Part shown: positions 1 through 7,764 of the stretch, one piece after another
How positions within the stretch are numbered: position 1 is the stretch's first letter
Layout of the letters: the number at the start of each line of letters is the position of its first letter
NCBI RefSeq assembly: GCF_052065695.1
Contig: NZ_JBQHTM010000004.1
Coordinates: 1-64,000 of the forward strand
Length of the DNA stretch: 64,000 bases
Reading direction: 5' to 3'
Source of the DNA: Intestinimonas sp052065695
Lineage (GTDB): Bacteria > Bacillota > Clostridia > Oscillospirales > Oscillospiraceae
The notes under the pieces: generated by a model
Databases searched by the model: none
Seen by the model: only the letters and a program-made list of their open reading frames with translations
What the model was told of the DNA's origin: nothing
Translations under genes and position numbers: made by a program

Positions 1-93
<93 letters not shown>

Positions 94-103
94 ATGGTAT
101 CTA

Positions 104-160
104 AAGAGCTTCCGCTCTTCAAATCATCTTATTGAAGCTATCCATAAGCTTCAAAGAAAT
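104..160 (-). promoter_or_regulatory. rRNA leader with boxA-like antitermination element and processing hairpin
   Basis: On the minus strand, TTTCTTTGAA at 150-159 resembles the boxA core of Gram-positive rRNA leaders (TCTTTGAA). It is followed by a perfect hairpin AAGAGC-TTCC-GCTCTT at 104-119 just ahead of the 16S 5' end. The position between promoters and 16S fits an antitermination and RNase III processing leader. A further TTGACA at 163-168 has no good -10 element. Confidence 0.55.
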
Positions 161-282
161 CTTGTCAAGAGCCTTTCAAGTCACTCGACTAGAAAGGACA
201 TCTGTCCTTTTCTGGTGCTTCGTGTTTCGTTCTTCACGTTGTTTAATTTACAAGGTACACGCCGCTTTCACAGCGGTTCTTC

Positions 283-311
283 ATTTTACCACATTCCGTG
301 GTGCTTGTCAA
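283..311 (-). promoter_or_regulatory. rrn promoter P4 (proximal)
   Basis: Minus-strand TTGACA at 306-311, a 17-base spacer and TAAAAT at 283-288. It is the last of four near-identical sigma-A promoters driving the 16S gene. Confidence 0.85.
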
Positions 312-380
312 GCACTTTTTTCAACTTCTTTCGAAGTTTTCAGAGTACTTAACCCGTTTGCGTCTTACGCGAACTCATTT

Positions 381-409
381 AGTTTACCAGATCATCGAGT
401 TCTTGTCAA
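381..409 (-). promoter_or_regulatory. rrn promoter P3
   Basis: Minus-strand TTGACA at 404-409, a 17-base spacer and TAAACT at 381-386. Its -35 lies exactly 98 bases from that of the next promoter, and the A-run upstream of the -35 is an UP-like element. Confidence 0.83.
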
Positions 410-478
410 GAACTTTTTTCGAGGTTTTCCGAACTTTTCGTCACTCTCGAACTGGTTCTCTCTGACGCGTACTTGTTT

Positions 479-507
479 ATTCTAGCAAACTCACGAGCTT
501 TTGTCAA
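479..507 (-). promoter_or_regulatory. rrn promoter P2
   Basis: Minus-strand TTGACA at 502-507, a 17-base spacer and TAGAAT at 479-484, with an A-run directly upstream of the -35. Confidence 0.85.
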
Positions 508-581
508 GCACTTTTTTCAGATCTCAGAGATTTTCTTCTCGTCATCGTCCTGTTTTTGTGCCTCTCGCAAAGCGCTCAGTT

Positions 582-610
582 AATATACCAAATCGTTCCC
601 GCTTTGTCAA
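582..610 (-). promoter_or_regulatory. rrn promoter P1 (distal)
   Basis: Minus-strand TTGACA at 605-610, a 17-base spacer and TATATT at 582-587, with an A-run upstream. It is the first of the four tandem promoters. Confidence 0.88.
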
Positions 611-729
611 CACTTTTTTTCAAATTTATTGACTTTTCCTGCCTTTCTTTTTTACAGCAGCAAAACATAACTATATCTGTCCCTTTTCCCCCTCTTTACA
701 CCCCAAGATATGGATGCATCCCAAAGGGC

Positions 730-1830
730 TTAGGAGCTCGGCGGCGCTCTCCCCCGTTTCCTCTCTCTGATATAGCTGCACAGCAGGGCCAGAAAGGGCA
801 GCACAAAGGCCAGTACCAGCTGTCCCGCCGGAGCCAGCCAGGTGTCCAGATCCCGGGCGGCAAAGTCGTCCGGGAAGAGGAAAACGGCGGCCAGGAAGGC
901 CAGGAGGGCGGCGAGAACCGGGGCCCGCTTCACCCATTTGGGGCCCACCAGGGTGGCAGCCATGGCCTTGACGGCAAAGAGGAGGGTACCCATCCAGACA
1001 AAATCGCTCAGAATCCAGAAGGCCATGACCACAGACTCCACCCGCTGGAAGGCGCCGTCCATACCCACGCCCCGGGCCATCTCGAAGAAGGGGACCTCCA
1101 CCCGGGCGCACAGCTGCGCCCCCAACTGGGCCACGGCGCCCAGCTGGAGCAGGGTGATGACGATACAGGTACTCAGCAGCCACCGGCGGCCCCGCCGGGC
1201 GTCCCCCTCTCTGGGCGCCACCTGTGCGGCCAGAAAGCCGCCCAGCACGCCGCCGGAGAGGACGCCCACGGGCACCAGGGTGGCGGCGGCCGCGGCGGGC
1301 AGGTCCTGGGTCCACACGGGCAGCACCCGGCGGGGCCGGGCGTCCAGGAGGGAGAAGCCCACCACCAGCGCCAGGATGAGGGCCAGGACCAGAAAGCAGA
1401 TCTCGGAGGCCCGGGCAAAGGCAGAGAGCTTCCGCCGGGCCATCCACACCACCACCGCCAGCAGCATCAGCAGAAAGACGGCGGGCGAGGCGCCCCGGTA
1501 GCCGGCGGTGACCATGCGCCCGGCGTAGAGTCGCCCCTCCAGGCACAGGAGGAAGAGGGCCCACACCATATATATAATTGTAATGGCCTTGCCCGCCGCC
1601 GGACCGAAGGCCCGTCGAAAGCCGCCGGAGAGTCCGTCCTGTCCCCTGGACAGGGTGTAGACGGCCCAGCCCGCCCCCAGCAGGGGCGGAAAGGCCAGCA
1701 GGCCGGTGAGCCAGGCGCTCTTGTCGGCCACGGCGGCGGTGAGTACGGGGAGCGCCCGCACCGCAGGGGTCAAAAGCCCGGTGAACAGCATCCCGTAGAG
1801 CTGCCGGGCGGAGATCCGGTCCCCCTCCAT
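730..1830 (-). CDS. gerKB: spore germination permease-like protein GerKB/GerAB (endospore germinant receptor B subunit)
   Basis: A 366-residue integral membrane protein with about ten hydrophobic segments. Its N-terminus (ISARQLYGMLF) is typical of the GerAB/APC-like germination permeases, and its length matches the family (~360). The B subunit is believed to bind germinants or move solutes in the inner spore membrane. It starts 16 bases after gerKC behind an AGGAGG-type site and closes a gerKA-gerKC-gerKB operon. The ligand cannot be predicted from sequence. Confidence 0.9.
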   Translation of the reverse strand: MEGDRISARQLYGMLFTGLLTPAVRALPVLTAAVADKSAWLTGLLAFPPLLGAGWAVYTLSRGQDGLSGGFRRAFGPAAGKAITIIYMVWALFLLCLEGRLYAGRMVTAGYRGASPAVFLLMLLAVVVWMARRKLSAFARASEICFLVLALILALVVGFSLLDARPRRVLPVWTQDLPAAAAATLVPVGVLSGGVLGGFLAAQVAPREGDARRGRRWLLSTCIVITLLQLGAVAQLGAQLCARVEVPFFEMARGVGMDGAFQRVESVVMAFWILSDFVWMGTLLFAVKAMAATLVGPKWVKRAPVLAALLAFLAAVFLFPDDFAARDLDTWLAPAGQLVLAFVLPFLALLCSYIRERKRGRAPPSS

Positions 1831-1846
1831 GGGGCACCTCCTTTCC

Positions 1847-2953
1847 TCAGCTTCTGGCCACGGTGGCCTCCACCTTCACCTCCAGGGTGAGGTTGGGAAA
1901 GACCTCCTGCCACTGTTTTTCCAGGGTGGCCTGCTTCCAGGGCACGGCCAGGGCCACCCGGTCCAGCAGGTGGATGGCGTCGGCGCGGAAGGCCTGAAAC
2001 TGCGCCATGGCGGCCTCCATGGCCTCCCCGGCCAGCCGGGAGAGCTCCCCCTCCAGGGCCAACCGGTCCTCCTCCCCCAGCCGGGCGGCGGCGCCGGAGA
2101 GCTCCGCCGCCTGGGTCTCCAGGGCGCAGGCCACCCGCAGCCCCGTGAGGGTGTCCCCCTCAAAGACGGTGCGGAAGGTAGTCTTGACCCCGGTGATTTT
2201 TAAGGCGGTATAGCCCCGATCAGGGCCGGAGAGCTCCAGGATCTGCCCCTTGCCCATGCTCCGCAGCAGGTCGGCCCCGAAGGCGGCGTTCTCATCGGTG
2301 AAGCCCTGGAGGACGCCGTCCCGGATGACGGCATAGCCCGCCGTCACCAGCACATACTCCCCCTGGGCCCCCTGGCCGTCCTCGGCCTCCAGGCGCTCCA
2401 GGGCGGGGAGCAGGGTGGCGCCGTTCTCCAGCAGATCGGTGAGAGCCCCGCGGGCCATCTGGGGCCGGGGTCCGCCCAGCAGCTCGGCGTTCCGGGACAT
2501 GGCGGAGAGCCGGTCAGGCAGGCTCTCCCCCTCCCCCGCCTCCAGCAGCAGGTCGGCGGCCTGGGCCCCCTTCACCACCCACAGCTCGGCCTCCAGCCGC
2601 AGCTCCGGGTCATGGGCCATGTGACCCAGCAGAGACTCCAAGCCCCGTTGGGCCTCCCCCTCCCCCACCAGGACCTGCTCCACGTCGCCGAAAAAGACAA
2701 AGTCCTCGCCCCGCTCGCCCATGTCGGAGCAGGCCGCCGAGATGGTGCCCGCCTGGGCCGAGAGGACCAGGGGCTCCTGGTCCCCCGGCCGGGCGCCGCT
2801 GGCGGCGGTAACCGTCACCGTCTCCCCCGCTCCGGCGTCCACCCCCAGGACCTCCATGAGCACCGTCTTATCGATCTGGTGGGCGTAGGGTAGGGCCGAG
2901 CACCCCGTGAGCAGGAAGCTGAGTATGACAAATGGGGAAATGATGCGTCTCAT
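1847..2953 (-). CDS. gerKC: Ger(x)C family spore germination lipoprotein (receptor C subunit)
   Basis: A 368-residue predicted lipoprotein. A short signal peptide ends in the lipobox LTGC (Cys about residue 17), followed by the GerAC-type domain to the C-terminus. The start at 2953 is chosen because AAAGGAGG lies seven bases upstream and the signal peptide begins there; the frame stays open further upstream only through repeat DNA. It forms the germinant receptor with GerKA and GerKB on the outer face of the inner spore membrane. The repeats at 3016-3544 separate it from gerKA, unlike the usual tight operon. Confidence 0.9.
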   Translation of the reverse strand: MRRIISPFVILSFLLTGCSALPYAHQIDKTVLMEVLGVDAGAGETVTVTAASGARPGDQEPLVLSAQAGTISAACSDMGERGEDFVFFGDVEQVLVGEGEAQRGLESLLGHMAHDPELRLEAELWVVKGAQAADLLLEAGEGESLPDRLSAMSRNAELLGGPRPQMARGALTDLLENGATLLPALERLEAEDGQGAQGEYVLVTAGYAVIRDGVLQGFTDENAAFGADLLRSMGKGQILELSGPDRGYTALKITGVKTTFRTVFEGDTLTGLRVACALETQAAELSGAAARLGEEDRLALEGELSRLAGEAMEAAMAQFQAFRADAIHLLDRVALAVPWKQATLEKQWQEVFPNLTLEVKVEATVARS

Positions 2954-3015
2954 GGGGACCTCCTTTCCATTGAGTGGGGTGGGCCGGCATCGGCGCGCCA
3001 AACCACACGCAAAAA

Positions 3016-3130
3016 TGGGGCCCCCGCGCGAGCCCAGCGCAGCGGGTCGCGTGGGGAGAGGACGAGCAAGGGAACGAAGCGAGTTTTCGCCGCCAGGCGG
3101 AAACAGAGCAAAGTGGACTTTGCGAGGACG
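3016..3130 (+). repeat. family B structured repeat, copy B1
   Basis: GGGGCCCC, then a long stem (CCCCGCGCGA with TCGCGTGGGG, one G-U pair) around the inner module CCCAGCGCAGCGGG, then AGAGGA and GGACTTTG. The same layout recurs at 6212, 20301, 45299 and 60149. Confidence 0.85.
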
Positions 3131-3132
3131 AC

Positions 3133-3393
3133 AAAACCCGTTTCTTTTTCCCTGCTGGAAAAAGAACGGTTTTTGGAATCCAAAGAAAAAGGGGCTCCCG
3201 GGCGGGTTAGGTGGCTCCAAATAGGAATCCGGCGGCCCGGCTTTACGCCCCCGTTGAGGTCCAGCCCCGTCTACGGTAGACTACCTCGGTGGAACAGGGA
3301 TAAGTTGTGGTCCTATCCCCACTCTTTTCGCCGCCTGCGTGGGAGAGTGTCGGGGCGTGGCGCCGCTGCCTGGGATTGACGTCGCTGCGGCGC
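3133..3393 (-). repeat. family A long intergenic repeat, copy A1
   Basis: About 260 bases, in reverse orientation to the copies at 10569, 16621, 39321 and 44961. Landmarks are AAACCCGTTTCTTTTTCCC, an imperfect long hairpin, GGATTCCTATTTGGAGCCAC (other strand), GGGCGTAAAG and CGCAGGCGGCGAAAA. It carries the variant with GGTAGTCTACCGTAGAC also found in A4. Confidence 0.88.
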
Positions 3394-3516
3394 GGGTGGG
3401 AATTGTGGCGCAGAGCAGAGGCGCGTTGGTCGCCGCGCGGTCCCTCTTCTTTTCGTCACCGGGCGCAAGCTTTCAATTCTTTGCCTGCGTCCAGAGCGGG
3501 CCCAAAGTTCTTTTTG

Positions 3517-3544
3517 GGTACTTTTTCTTTTAAGAAAAAGTACC
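3517..3544. repeat. family D palindrome, copy D1 (contains the gerKA stop codon)
   Basis: A perfect inverted repeat, GGTACTTTTTCTT / AAGAAAAAGTACC with a two-base centre. The TAA stop of gerKA (3530-3532) lies in its middle. It probably also acts as a terminator hairpin for gerKA. D2 at 29438 has CC/GG in place of the outer GG/CC pairs. Confidence 0.8.
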
Positions 3545-5059
3545 TTGGTTGCGGCGGTTGCGGGTGCGGAGGGCGGCCTCCCGGAGCTTGACGAAGGGCA
3601 GGGGCCGCCGGAGTACGGCGTAGACGGCGTGGCGCTGCCCGTCGTTGGCCACAAAGGGCGAGAGGTAGGCCACGCCGAAGGACTCCAGGGAGGAGAGGTG
3701 GCAGATGAGGAGCAGTCCCCCCATAGCCACGCCGAACATCCCCGCCAGGGCGGCCAAAGCGGCGAAGCCAAAGCGCCACAGCCGCAGGGCGGCGGCGAAG
3801 TCCTGGGAGGGCATGGTGTAGCCGGCGATGCCGGCGGCGGCCACCACGATGAGGACCACCGGGGAGACGATGCGGGCCTCCACGGCAGCGGAGCCCACCA
3901 CCAGGCCGCCCAGGATGGAGACGGTCTGGCCGATGGAGCTGGGGAGCCGCAGTCCGGCCTCCTGGATGACCTCGAAGGCGGCCAGCATCATGATGACCTC
4001 AAAGATGGTGGTGAAGGGCACGTCCTGCTTGGCGGCCACGATGGCCAGGGCCAGCCGGGTGGGCAGCAGCTCCAGGTGGAAGGTGACAGCGGCGATATAG
4101 AGGGCTGGGAGAAAGAGGGTGGTGAGCATGCACAGGTACCGGAGCACCAGCAGGGCCGAGGCCGCCATCCAGCTCAGGGCCTTGTCCTGAGGGGTGCGGA
4201 AGAACTGGCTGAGCCCGGCGGGCAGCAGCCAGCCCATGGGCAGGCCGTCCACCAGCACCCCCACCCGGCCCTCCACGATGCCGGAGGAAAAGCGGTCGGG
4301 CCGCTCGGTGGAGAGGATGGTGGGAAAGGCGGTGCGCACCTCCCCGGTGAGGTACTCCTCCAGGCTGGCCGGGGAGATGAGGCCGTCGATGTCGATGGCG
4401 GCCAGCCGCCCCTCCACCGCCGCCACCGTCTCGGGGTTGGCGATGCCCTCGATCCACACCAGGTCCACCGGGGTCACCGTCTGCCGCCCCACCAGCAGCT
4501 CCTTGATGCGCAGGTCGGGGGCTCGGACCCGGCGGCGGAGGATGGAGGTGTTGGTGCGAATGGACTCCACGAAGGAGTCCCGGGGCCCCTTGAGGGGCGG
4601 CTCGTTCTCCGAGGGGGAGATGGACCGCTTCTCCTCGGTCTGGACCAGGAAGGAGAGCACCTTCCCCGTTTTGGGGAAAAAGAGGAGGCACCAGCCGTTG
4701 ATGAGGTCGAAGGCCCCCTGGTCGGCGGTGGTCCGCTCCTCCACAATAAGGTTGTAGAGGGCCCCCTTCTGGATGCGCTCCACCGCCTGGGCCTCGTCAC
4801 ACTGTGCCAGCGTCTCGTCCTGGGCCAGAGGACGCAGGATGTAGTCGCTGATGCGCTCCATCTTCACCATGCCGGAGAGATAGCACAGGGTGGCCGTCCG
4901 GGCGGGGTCGCCCCCCAGAGCCACCGTCCGCTTGGCAAAGTCCACGCTGCCTCCAAAGACCCGCTCCAGGTTCTCCACCGTCAGGGGTCCTTCGATCCGG
5001 GGCTCCTGCCGCGGATGGGGCGGTACCGGCTCCCGCCGGCCCTTTTTCCGTCCAAACAC
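3530..5059 (-). CDS. gerKA: GerA family spore germination protein (receptor A subunit)
   Basis: A 509-residue protein with the GerA layout: a soluble N-terminal half (about residues 1-280, with SIRTNTSILRRR and GSVDFAK), then five or so membrane segments and a cytoplasmic tail. It is the A subunit of a germinant receptor in the inner spore membrane. The start at 5059 is preceded by GGAGGGAGG. The last residues (NQGTFS) and the stop lie inside palindrome D1, so the natural C-terminus appears to have been remodelled by a repeat. Sporulation-specific control is expected, but no convincing sigma-G promoter was seen upstream. Confidence 0.92.
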   Translation of the reverse strand: MFGRKKGRREPVPPHPRQEPRIEGPLTVENLERVFGGSVDFAKRTVALGGDPARTATLCYLSGMVKMERISDYILRPLAQDETLAQCDEAQAVERIQKGALYNLIVEERTTADQGAFDLINGWCLLFFPKTGKVLSFLVQTEEKRSISPSENEPPLKGPRDSFVESIRTNTSILRRRVRAPDLRIKELLVGRQTVTPVDLVWIEGIANPETVAAVEGRLAAIDIDGLISPASLEEYLTGEVRTAFPTILSTERPDRFSSGIVEGRVGVLVDGLPMGWLLPAGLSQFFRTPQDKALSWMAASALLVLRYLCMLTTLFLPALYIAAVTFHLELLPTRLALAIVAAKQDVPFTTIFEVIMMLAAFEVIQEAGLRLPSSIGQTVSILGGLVVGSAAVEARIVSPVVLIVVAAAGIAGYTMPSQDFAAALRLWRFGFAALAALAGMFGVAMGGLLLICHLSSLESFGVAYLSPFVANDGQRHAVYAVLRRPLPFVKLREAALRTRNRRNQGTFS

Positions 5060-5141
5060 CGTCCTCCCTCCTTTCTGGCCTAGTCTGTCCCGGCGTTTCC
5101 CCGTTTATTCCCCCATTTTGGGGAAAAATGGACCGGGAGGG

Positions 5142-5169
5142 TTGATTTTTCCCGGGAAACGGCTATACT
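5142..5169 (+). promoter_or_regulatory. sigma-A promoter of the CofE-like gene, with Noc-box-like palindrome in the spacer
   Basis: TTGATT at 5142-5147, a 16-base spacer and TATACT at 5164-5169. The spacer holds the palindrome TTTCCCGGGAAA (5149-5160), which matches the core of the B. subtilis Noc-binding site ATTTCCCGGGAAAT. Confidence 0.7.
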
Positions 5170-5254
5170 TTTACCGTGCCGCCGGGCTTGCCCGGCTCTG
5201 AGGTGAACAGCGGAGGGTCCCCCTCCGGGAAAGATAGTGGAAAAAGGAGCGGCT

Positions 5255-6037
5255 ATGGAAGCGAAAGATTTTTACGTCAACGCCACAAAAAAGCTCATCA
5301 TCGAGGTGGACGGCAAGACCTATGCCCGTCACGCCATCCAGATCCCCTTCGTCAACGTGGGCGACGACTACGACGCCCTGGTGCGGCAGTACGTGGCGCC
5401 GGTGTGGCAGCCCGGCGACATCGTCTCCGTCAGTGAGAAGATCGTGGCCCTGTGCCAGAAGCGGGTGGTCTACGCCGAGGACGTGAAGCCCGGCCTCCTG
5501 GCCAACATCCTGTGCCGCTGCGTGGCCCAGACCGCCGCCGGCCCCGGCGCCGGCGTGCCCTACAAGATGCAGTTCGCCATCAACCAGTGCGGCGCCCCCA
5601 AGATCCTGTGGGCCGCCTTCCGGGCCGCCATCGACAAGCTCCGGGGCGTCCACGGCACCTTCTACAAGATCGCCGGCGACGAGGTCTACGGCCTGGACGG
5701 CTTCTTCGGCCACGACATCGAGGAGTATGCCGAGATGGGCATCCGCATCCCCGCCGACCCCGACGGGGTGTGTGAGAAGGTGCTCAAGGACACCGGCGTG
5801 GTCTCCATGATCGTGGACGCCAACGCCCTGGCCCAGGAGATTCTGGGCAAGTGCTCCGCCCTGAAGGACTGGCCCGACGAGAAGCTCGCAAAGCTCATCG
5901 GGGACAACCCCGCCGGCCAGGTGCGGCAGCTTACCCCCTTCATCCTCATCCGGGAGGTGCCCAAGGAGGAGGCCGCCGGGCTGGAGGCCAAGGCTCAGGC
6001 CGATATCGCCGCCCGGGAGGCTGCCCAACAGGGCTGA
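5255..6037 (+). CDS. coenzyme F420-0:L-glutamate ligase (CofE)-like domain protein
   Basis: A 260-residue soluble protein resembling the CofE/FbiB ligase fold: N-terminal PFVNVGDDY, WQPGDIVSVSEKIVALCQ at about residues 55-72, and a later DANAL segment. The true family joins glutamates to F420-0 with GTP. Clostridia usually lack F420, so the physiological substrate here is unknown. A GTG eighteen bases upstream is possible, but AAGGAG sits at the right distance from the ATG at 5255. It stands alone, divergent from gerKA. Confidence 0.7.
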   Translation: MEAKDFYVNATKKLIIEVDGKTYARHAIQIPFVNVGDDYDALVRQYVAPVWQPGDIVSVSEKIVALCQKRVVYAEDVKPGLLANILCRCVAQTAAGPGAGVPYKMQFAINQCGAPKILWAAFRAAIDKLRGVHGTFYKIAGDEVYGLDGFFGHDIEEYAEMGIRIPADPDGVCEKVLKDTGVVSMIVDANALAQEILGKCSALKDWPDEKLAKLIGDNPAGQVRQLTPFILIREVPKEEAAGLEAKAQADIAAREAAQQG

Positions 6038-6105
6038 GCACCCCCGCAATACAGAACCCGAGGGCTGTCGAAAAAGCACATATGCGCTTGATTTTTGGCA
6101 AGAGC

Positions 6106-6210
6106 CTCGCAGAGTTCCGTCGTCCGCAGACGACGGAATGACATTTATTCCGTTTTTTCCGGGGACATGTGCCTCGGAAAAAACTCTCTTCAGCCTGCAA
6201 GCGTGCGAGT
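6106..6210 (+). repeat. family C structured repeat, copy C1
   Basis: Two consecutive hairpins: TTCCGTCGTC-CGCA-GACGACGGAA (6115-6138), and GTTTTTTCCG ... CGGAAAAAAC enclosing GGACATGTGCC. The element ends in GCCTGCAAGCGTGCGAG. C2 at 33271 has the same plan with different but still pairing stems. Family B copy B2 follows immediately. Confidence 0.88.
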
Positions 6211-6211
6211 C

Positions 6212-6328
6212 GGGGCCCCAAACAAAGCCCAGCGAAGCGGGTTTGTTTGGGAGAGGAGGGGCAAGGAAGCGGAGCGATGCCTGGCCGTCAGGCCAGGATG
6301 AGCGGTGTGGACTTTGCCCCGACGAAGT
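6212..6328 (+). repeat. family B structured repeat, copy B2
   Basis: The stem CCCAAACAAA / TTTGTTTGGG (ten perfect pairs) encloses CCCAGCGAAGCGGG. Then come GAGAGGAGGGGCAAGG, the second hairpin CTGGCCGTCAGGCCAG and GGACTTTGCCCCGACGAAG. Downstream at about 6353-6376 lies the hairpin AAAAATGC-TT-GCATTTTT, matched by a related hairpin after C2. The rest of 6330-6540 shows no gene. Confidence 0.87.
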
Positions 6329-6546
6329 GCGACGCAGCAGGCTGCATCCCTTCGAAAAAATGCTTGCATTTTTGAGAGAGCCTGTCGACTTTGTCGACAG
6401 GCTCAGCGGCGGACACATCACAGATGCGCCCGCCGTTTTGTCCCCTGGCCGCGGACACGGGTACCGAGCAGAGGCAGGCACGTCCCTTGCCCCGCCCGTC
6501 CCACTTTCGTTTGCGGCCTGAAAATTTCCTTTTTGCCCGATTTCTC

Positions 6547-6575
6547 TTGTCATCGCCGGGGAAATAGGCTATACT
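6547..6575 (+). promoter_or_regulatory. sigma-A promoter of ptb
   Basis: TTGTCA at 6547-6552, a 17-base spacer and TATACT at 6570-6575, placing the transcription start about 50 bases before the ptb start codon. Confidence 0.8.
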
Positions 6576-6631
6576 GAGACAAGACACGGCTGCGCGGCAG
6601 CCACATGGTAAAGTGGATCGGAGATGACAAT

Positions 6632-7570
6632 ATGGAACTGAAAAATTTCGACGCGATCCTGGAGCGCGTACCCAAGATGTCCCGTCCCATGCGGGTGATC
6701 CTGGCCGGTTCCGACGGCGAGAACATGCTCAAGGGTATCTTCGCCGCTCAGGAAAAGGGTCTGGTACAGCCCGTGCTGGTGGGCGACCGCGCCCGGACCA
6801 TTACGGTCCTGGAGCAGTTCGGTCTGGAGAAGGAGCCCTACACCATGGTGGACACCCCTCCCGGACACAACATCACCCAGATGGCCATCGACATCATCAA
6901 CTCCGGCGACGGCGACGTGCTTATGCGCGGCAACATCCCCACCCGTGACTTCCTGATGCCGGTGCTGGACGGCAAGAACGGCCTGCGCACCGACCGGCTC
7001 ATGAGCCACGTGTCCCTGGCCTCCCTGCCCGAGTACCCCAAGCTGCTGGCCCTGAGTGACATGACCGTCATCATCAAGCCCAACATGACCCAGAAGAAGG
7101 CCATCATCAAGAACACCGCCGACGCCCTGAAGGCCTTCGGCTATGAGAATCCCAAGCTGGCCCTCCTCAGCCTGGTGGAGCAGGTGACCTTCCATATGCA
7201 GGACACCGTGGAGGCCCAGCGCCTGGTGGCCGAGCAGAAGCAGAAGCCCTTCGCCGACTGCGAGCTGTGGGGCCCCATCGCCTACGACCTCATTCTGAGC
7301 AAGGAGGCCGCCCGCCTGAAGCACTACGACTGCCCCTGGAGCGGCGGCGGCTTCGACGGCATCATCGCCCCCGACCTCTCCACCGCCAACACCCTGGTGA
7401 AGAGCTGGCTCATCCACGCCCACGCCGTCACCTGCGGCGCCGTGGTGGGTGCCAAGGTGCCCATCGCCCTCACCAGCCGCAGCGCCAACGAGGAGGAGAC
7501 CTACCTCTCCCTGGTGTTCTGCGCCGTGCTGGACGCCTGGCGGAAGAAGAACAAGGCCGCCGAGGGCTGA
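6632..7570 (+). CDS. ptb: phosphate butyryltransferase / phosphate acyltransferase
   Basis: A 312-residue cytoplasmic enzyme of the phosphate acetyl/butyryltransferase family, typical length ~300. Recognisable segments are NSGDGDVLMRGNIPT, DMTVIIKPNMTQK and the C-terminal GAVVGAKVPIALTSRS. Ptb interconverts butyryl-CoA and butyryl phosphate. No butyrate kinase gene lies next to it, so it may act in branched-chain or butyrate exchange with a distant kinase. The start at 6632 has GGAG ten bases upstream; a longer frame from 6605 lacks a good site. The promoter is at 6547. Confidence 0.85.
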   Translation: MELKNFDAILERVPKMSRPMRVILAGSDGENMLKGIFAAQEKGLVQPVLVGDRARTITVLEQFGLEKEPYTMVDTPPGHNITQMAIDIINSGDGDVLMRGNIPTRDFLMPVLDGKNGLRTDRLMSHVSLASLPEYPKLLALSDMTVIIKPNMTQKKAIIKNTADALKAFGYENPKLALLSLVEQVTFHMQDTVEAQRLVAEQKQKPFADCELWGPIAYDLILSKEAARLKHYDCPWSGGGFDGIIAPDLSTANTLVKSWLIHAHAVTCGAVVGAKVPIALTSRSANEEETYLSLVFCAVLDAWRKKNKAAEG

Positions 7571-7582
7571 CAAACTCCATAG

Positions 7583-7622
7583 ACAGAAAGTGGCTGGAGC
7601 AGACTGCCCCACCCACTTTTTT
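7583..7622 (+). terminator. probable ptb terminator
   Basis: An imperfect GTGG...CCAC hairpin just after the ptb stop, followed by TTTTTTG. Confidence 0.5.
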
Positions 7623-7654
7623 GTCCCCGGCGCGCCAAACCACTTCTAAAACGC

Positions 7655-7730
7655 ACCCTCATCCGGCCCTGCGGGCCACCTTCCCCCTGAGAGGGGGAAG
7701 GTTTTACGGAGTAAATGACGGATGAGGGGG
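7655..7730 (+). repeat. family E structured repeat, short copy E1
   Basis: Begins CCCTCATCCGGCCCTGCGGG, contains the hairpin CCTTCCCCCT-GA-GAGGGGGAAGG and ends with GACGGATGAGGGGG, which pairs back to the beginning. It shares CCCTCATCCG...CCACC with E2 (28821) and E3 (39204) but lacks their GACTGTCC hairpin. Confidence 0.7.
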
Positions 7731-7764
7731 CGCTGATCGGGCACTCAGCCGGTTTCTGCCCTCT

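Noticed and set aside
132..485. 117-codon open frame in the rrn promoter region
   Set aside because: It lies across four promoters in AT-rich DNA, has no ribosome site and its residues are low-complexity Phe/Ser/Leu; this is regulatory DNA.
5060..5254. Sigma-G promoter for the ger operon
   Set aside because: A GTATA-like -35 can be found but no -10 at proper spacing; not reported as a feature.
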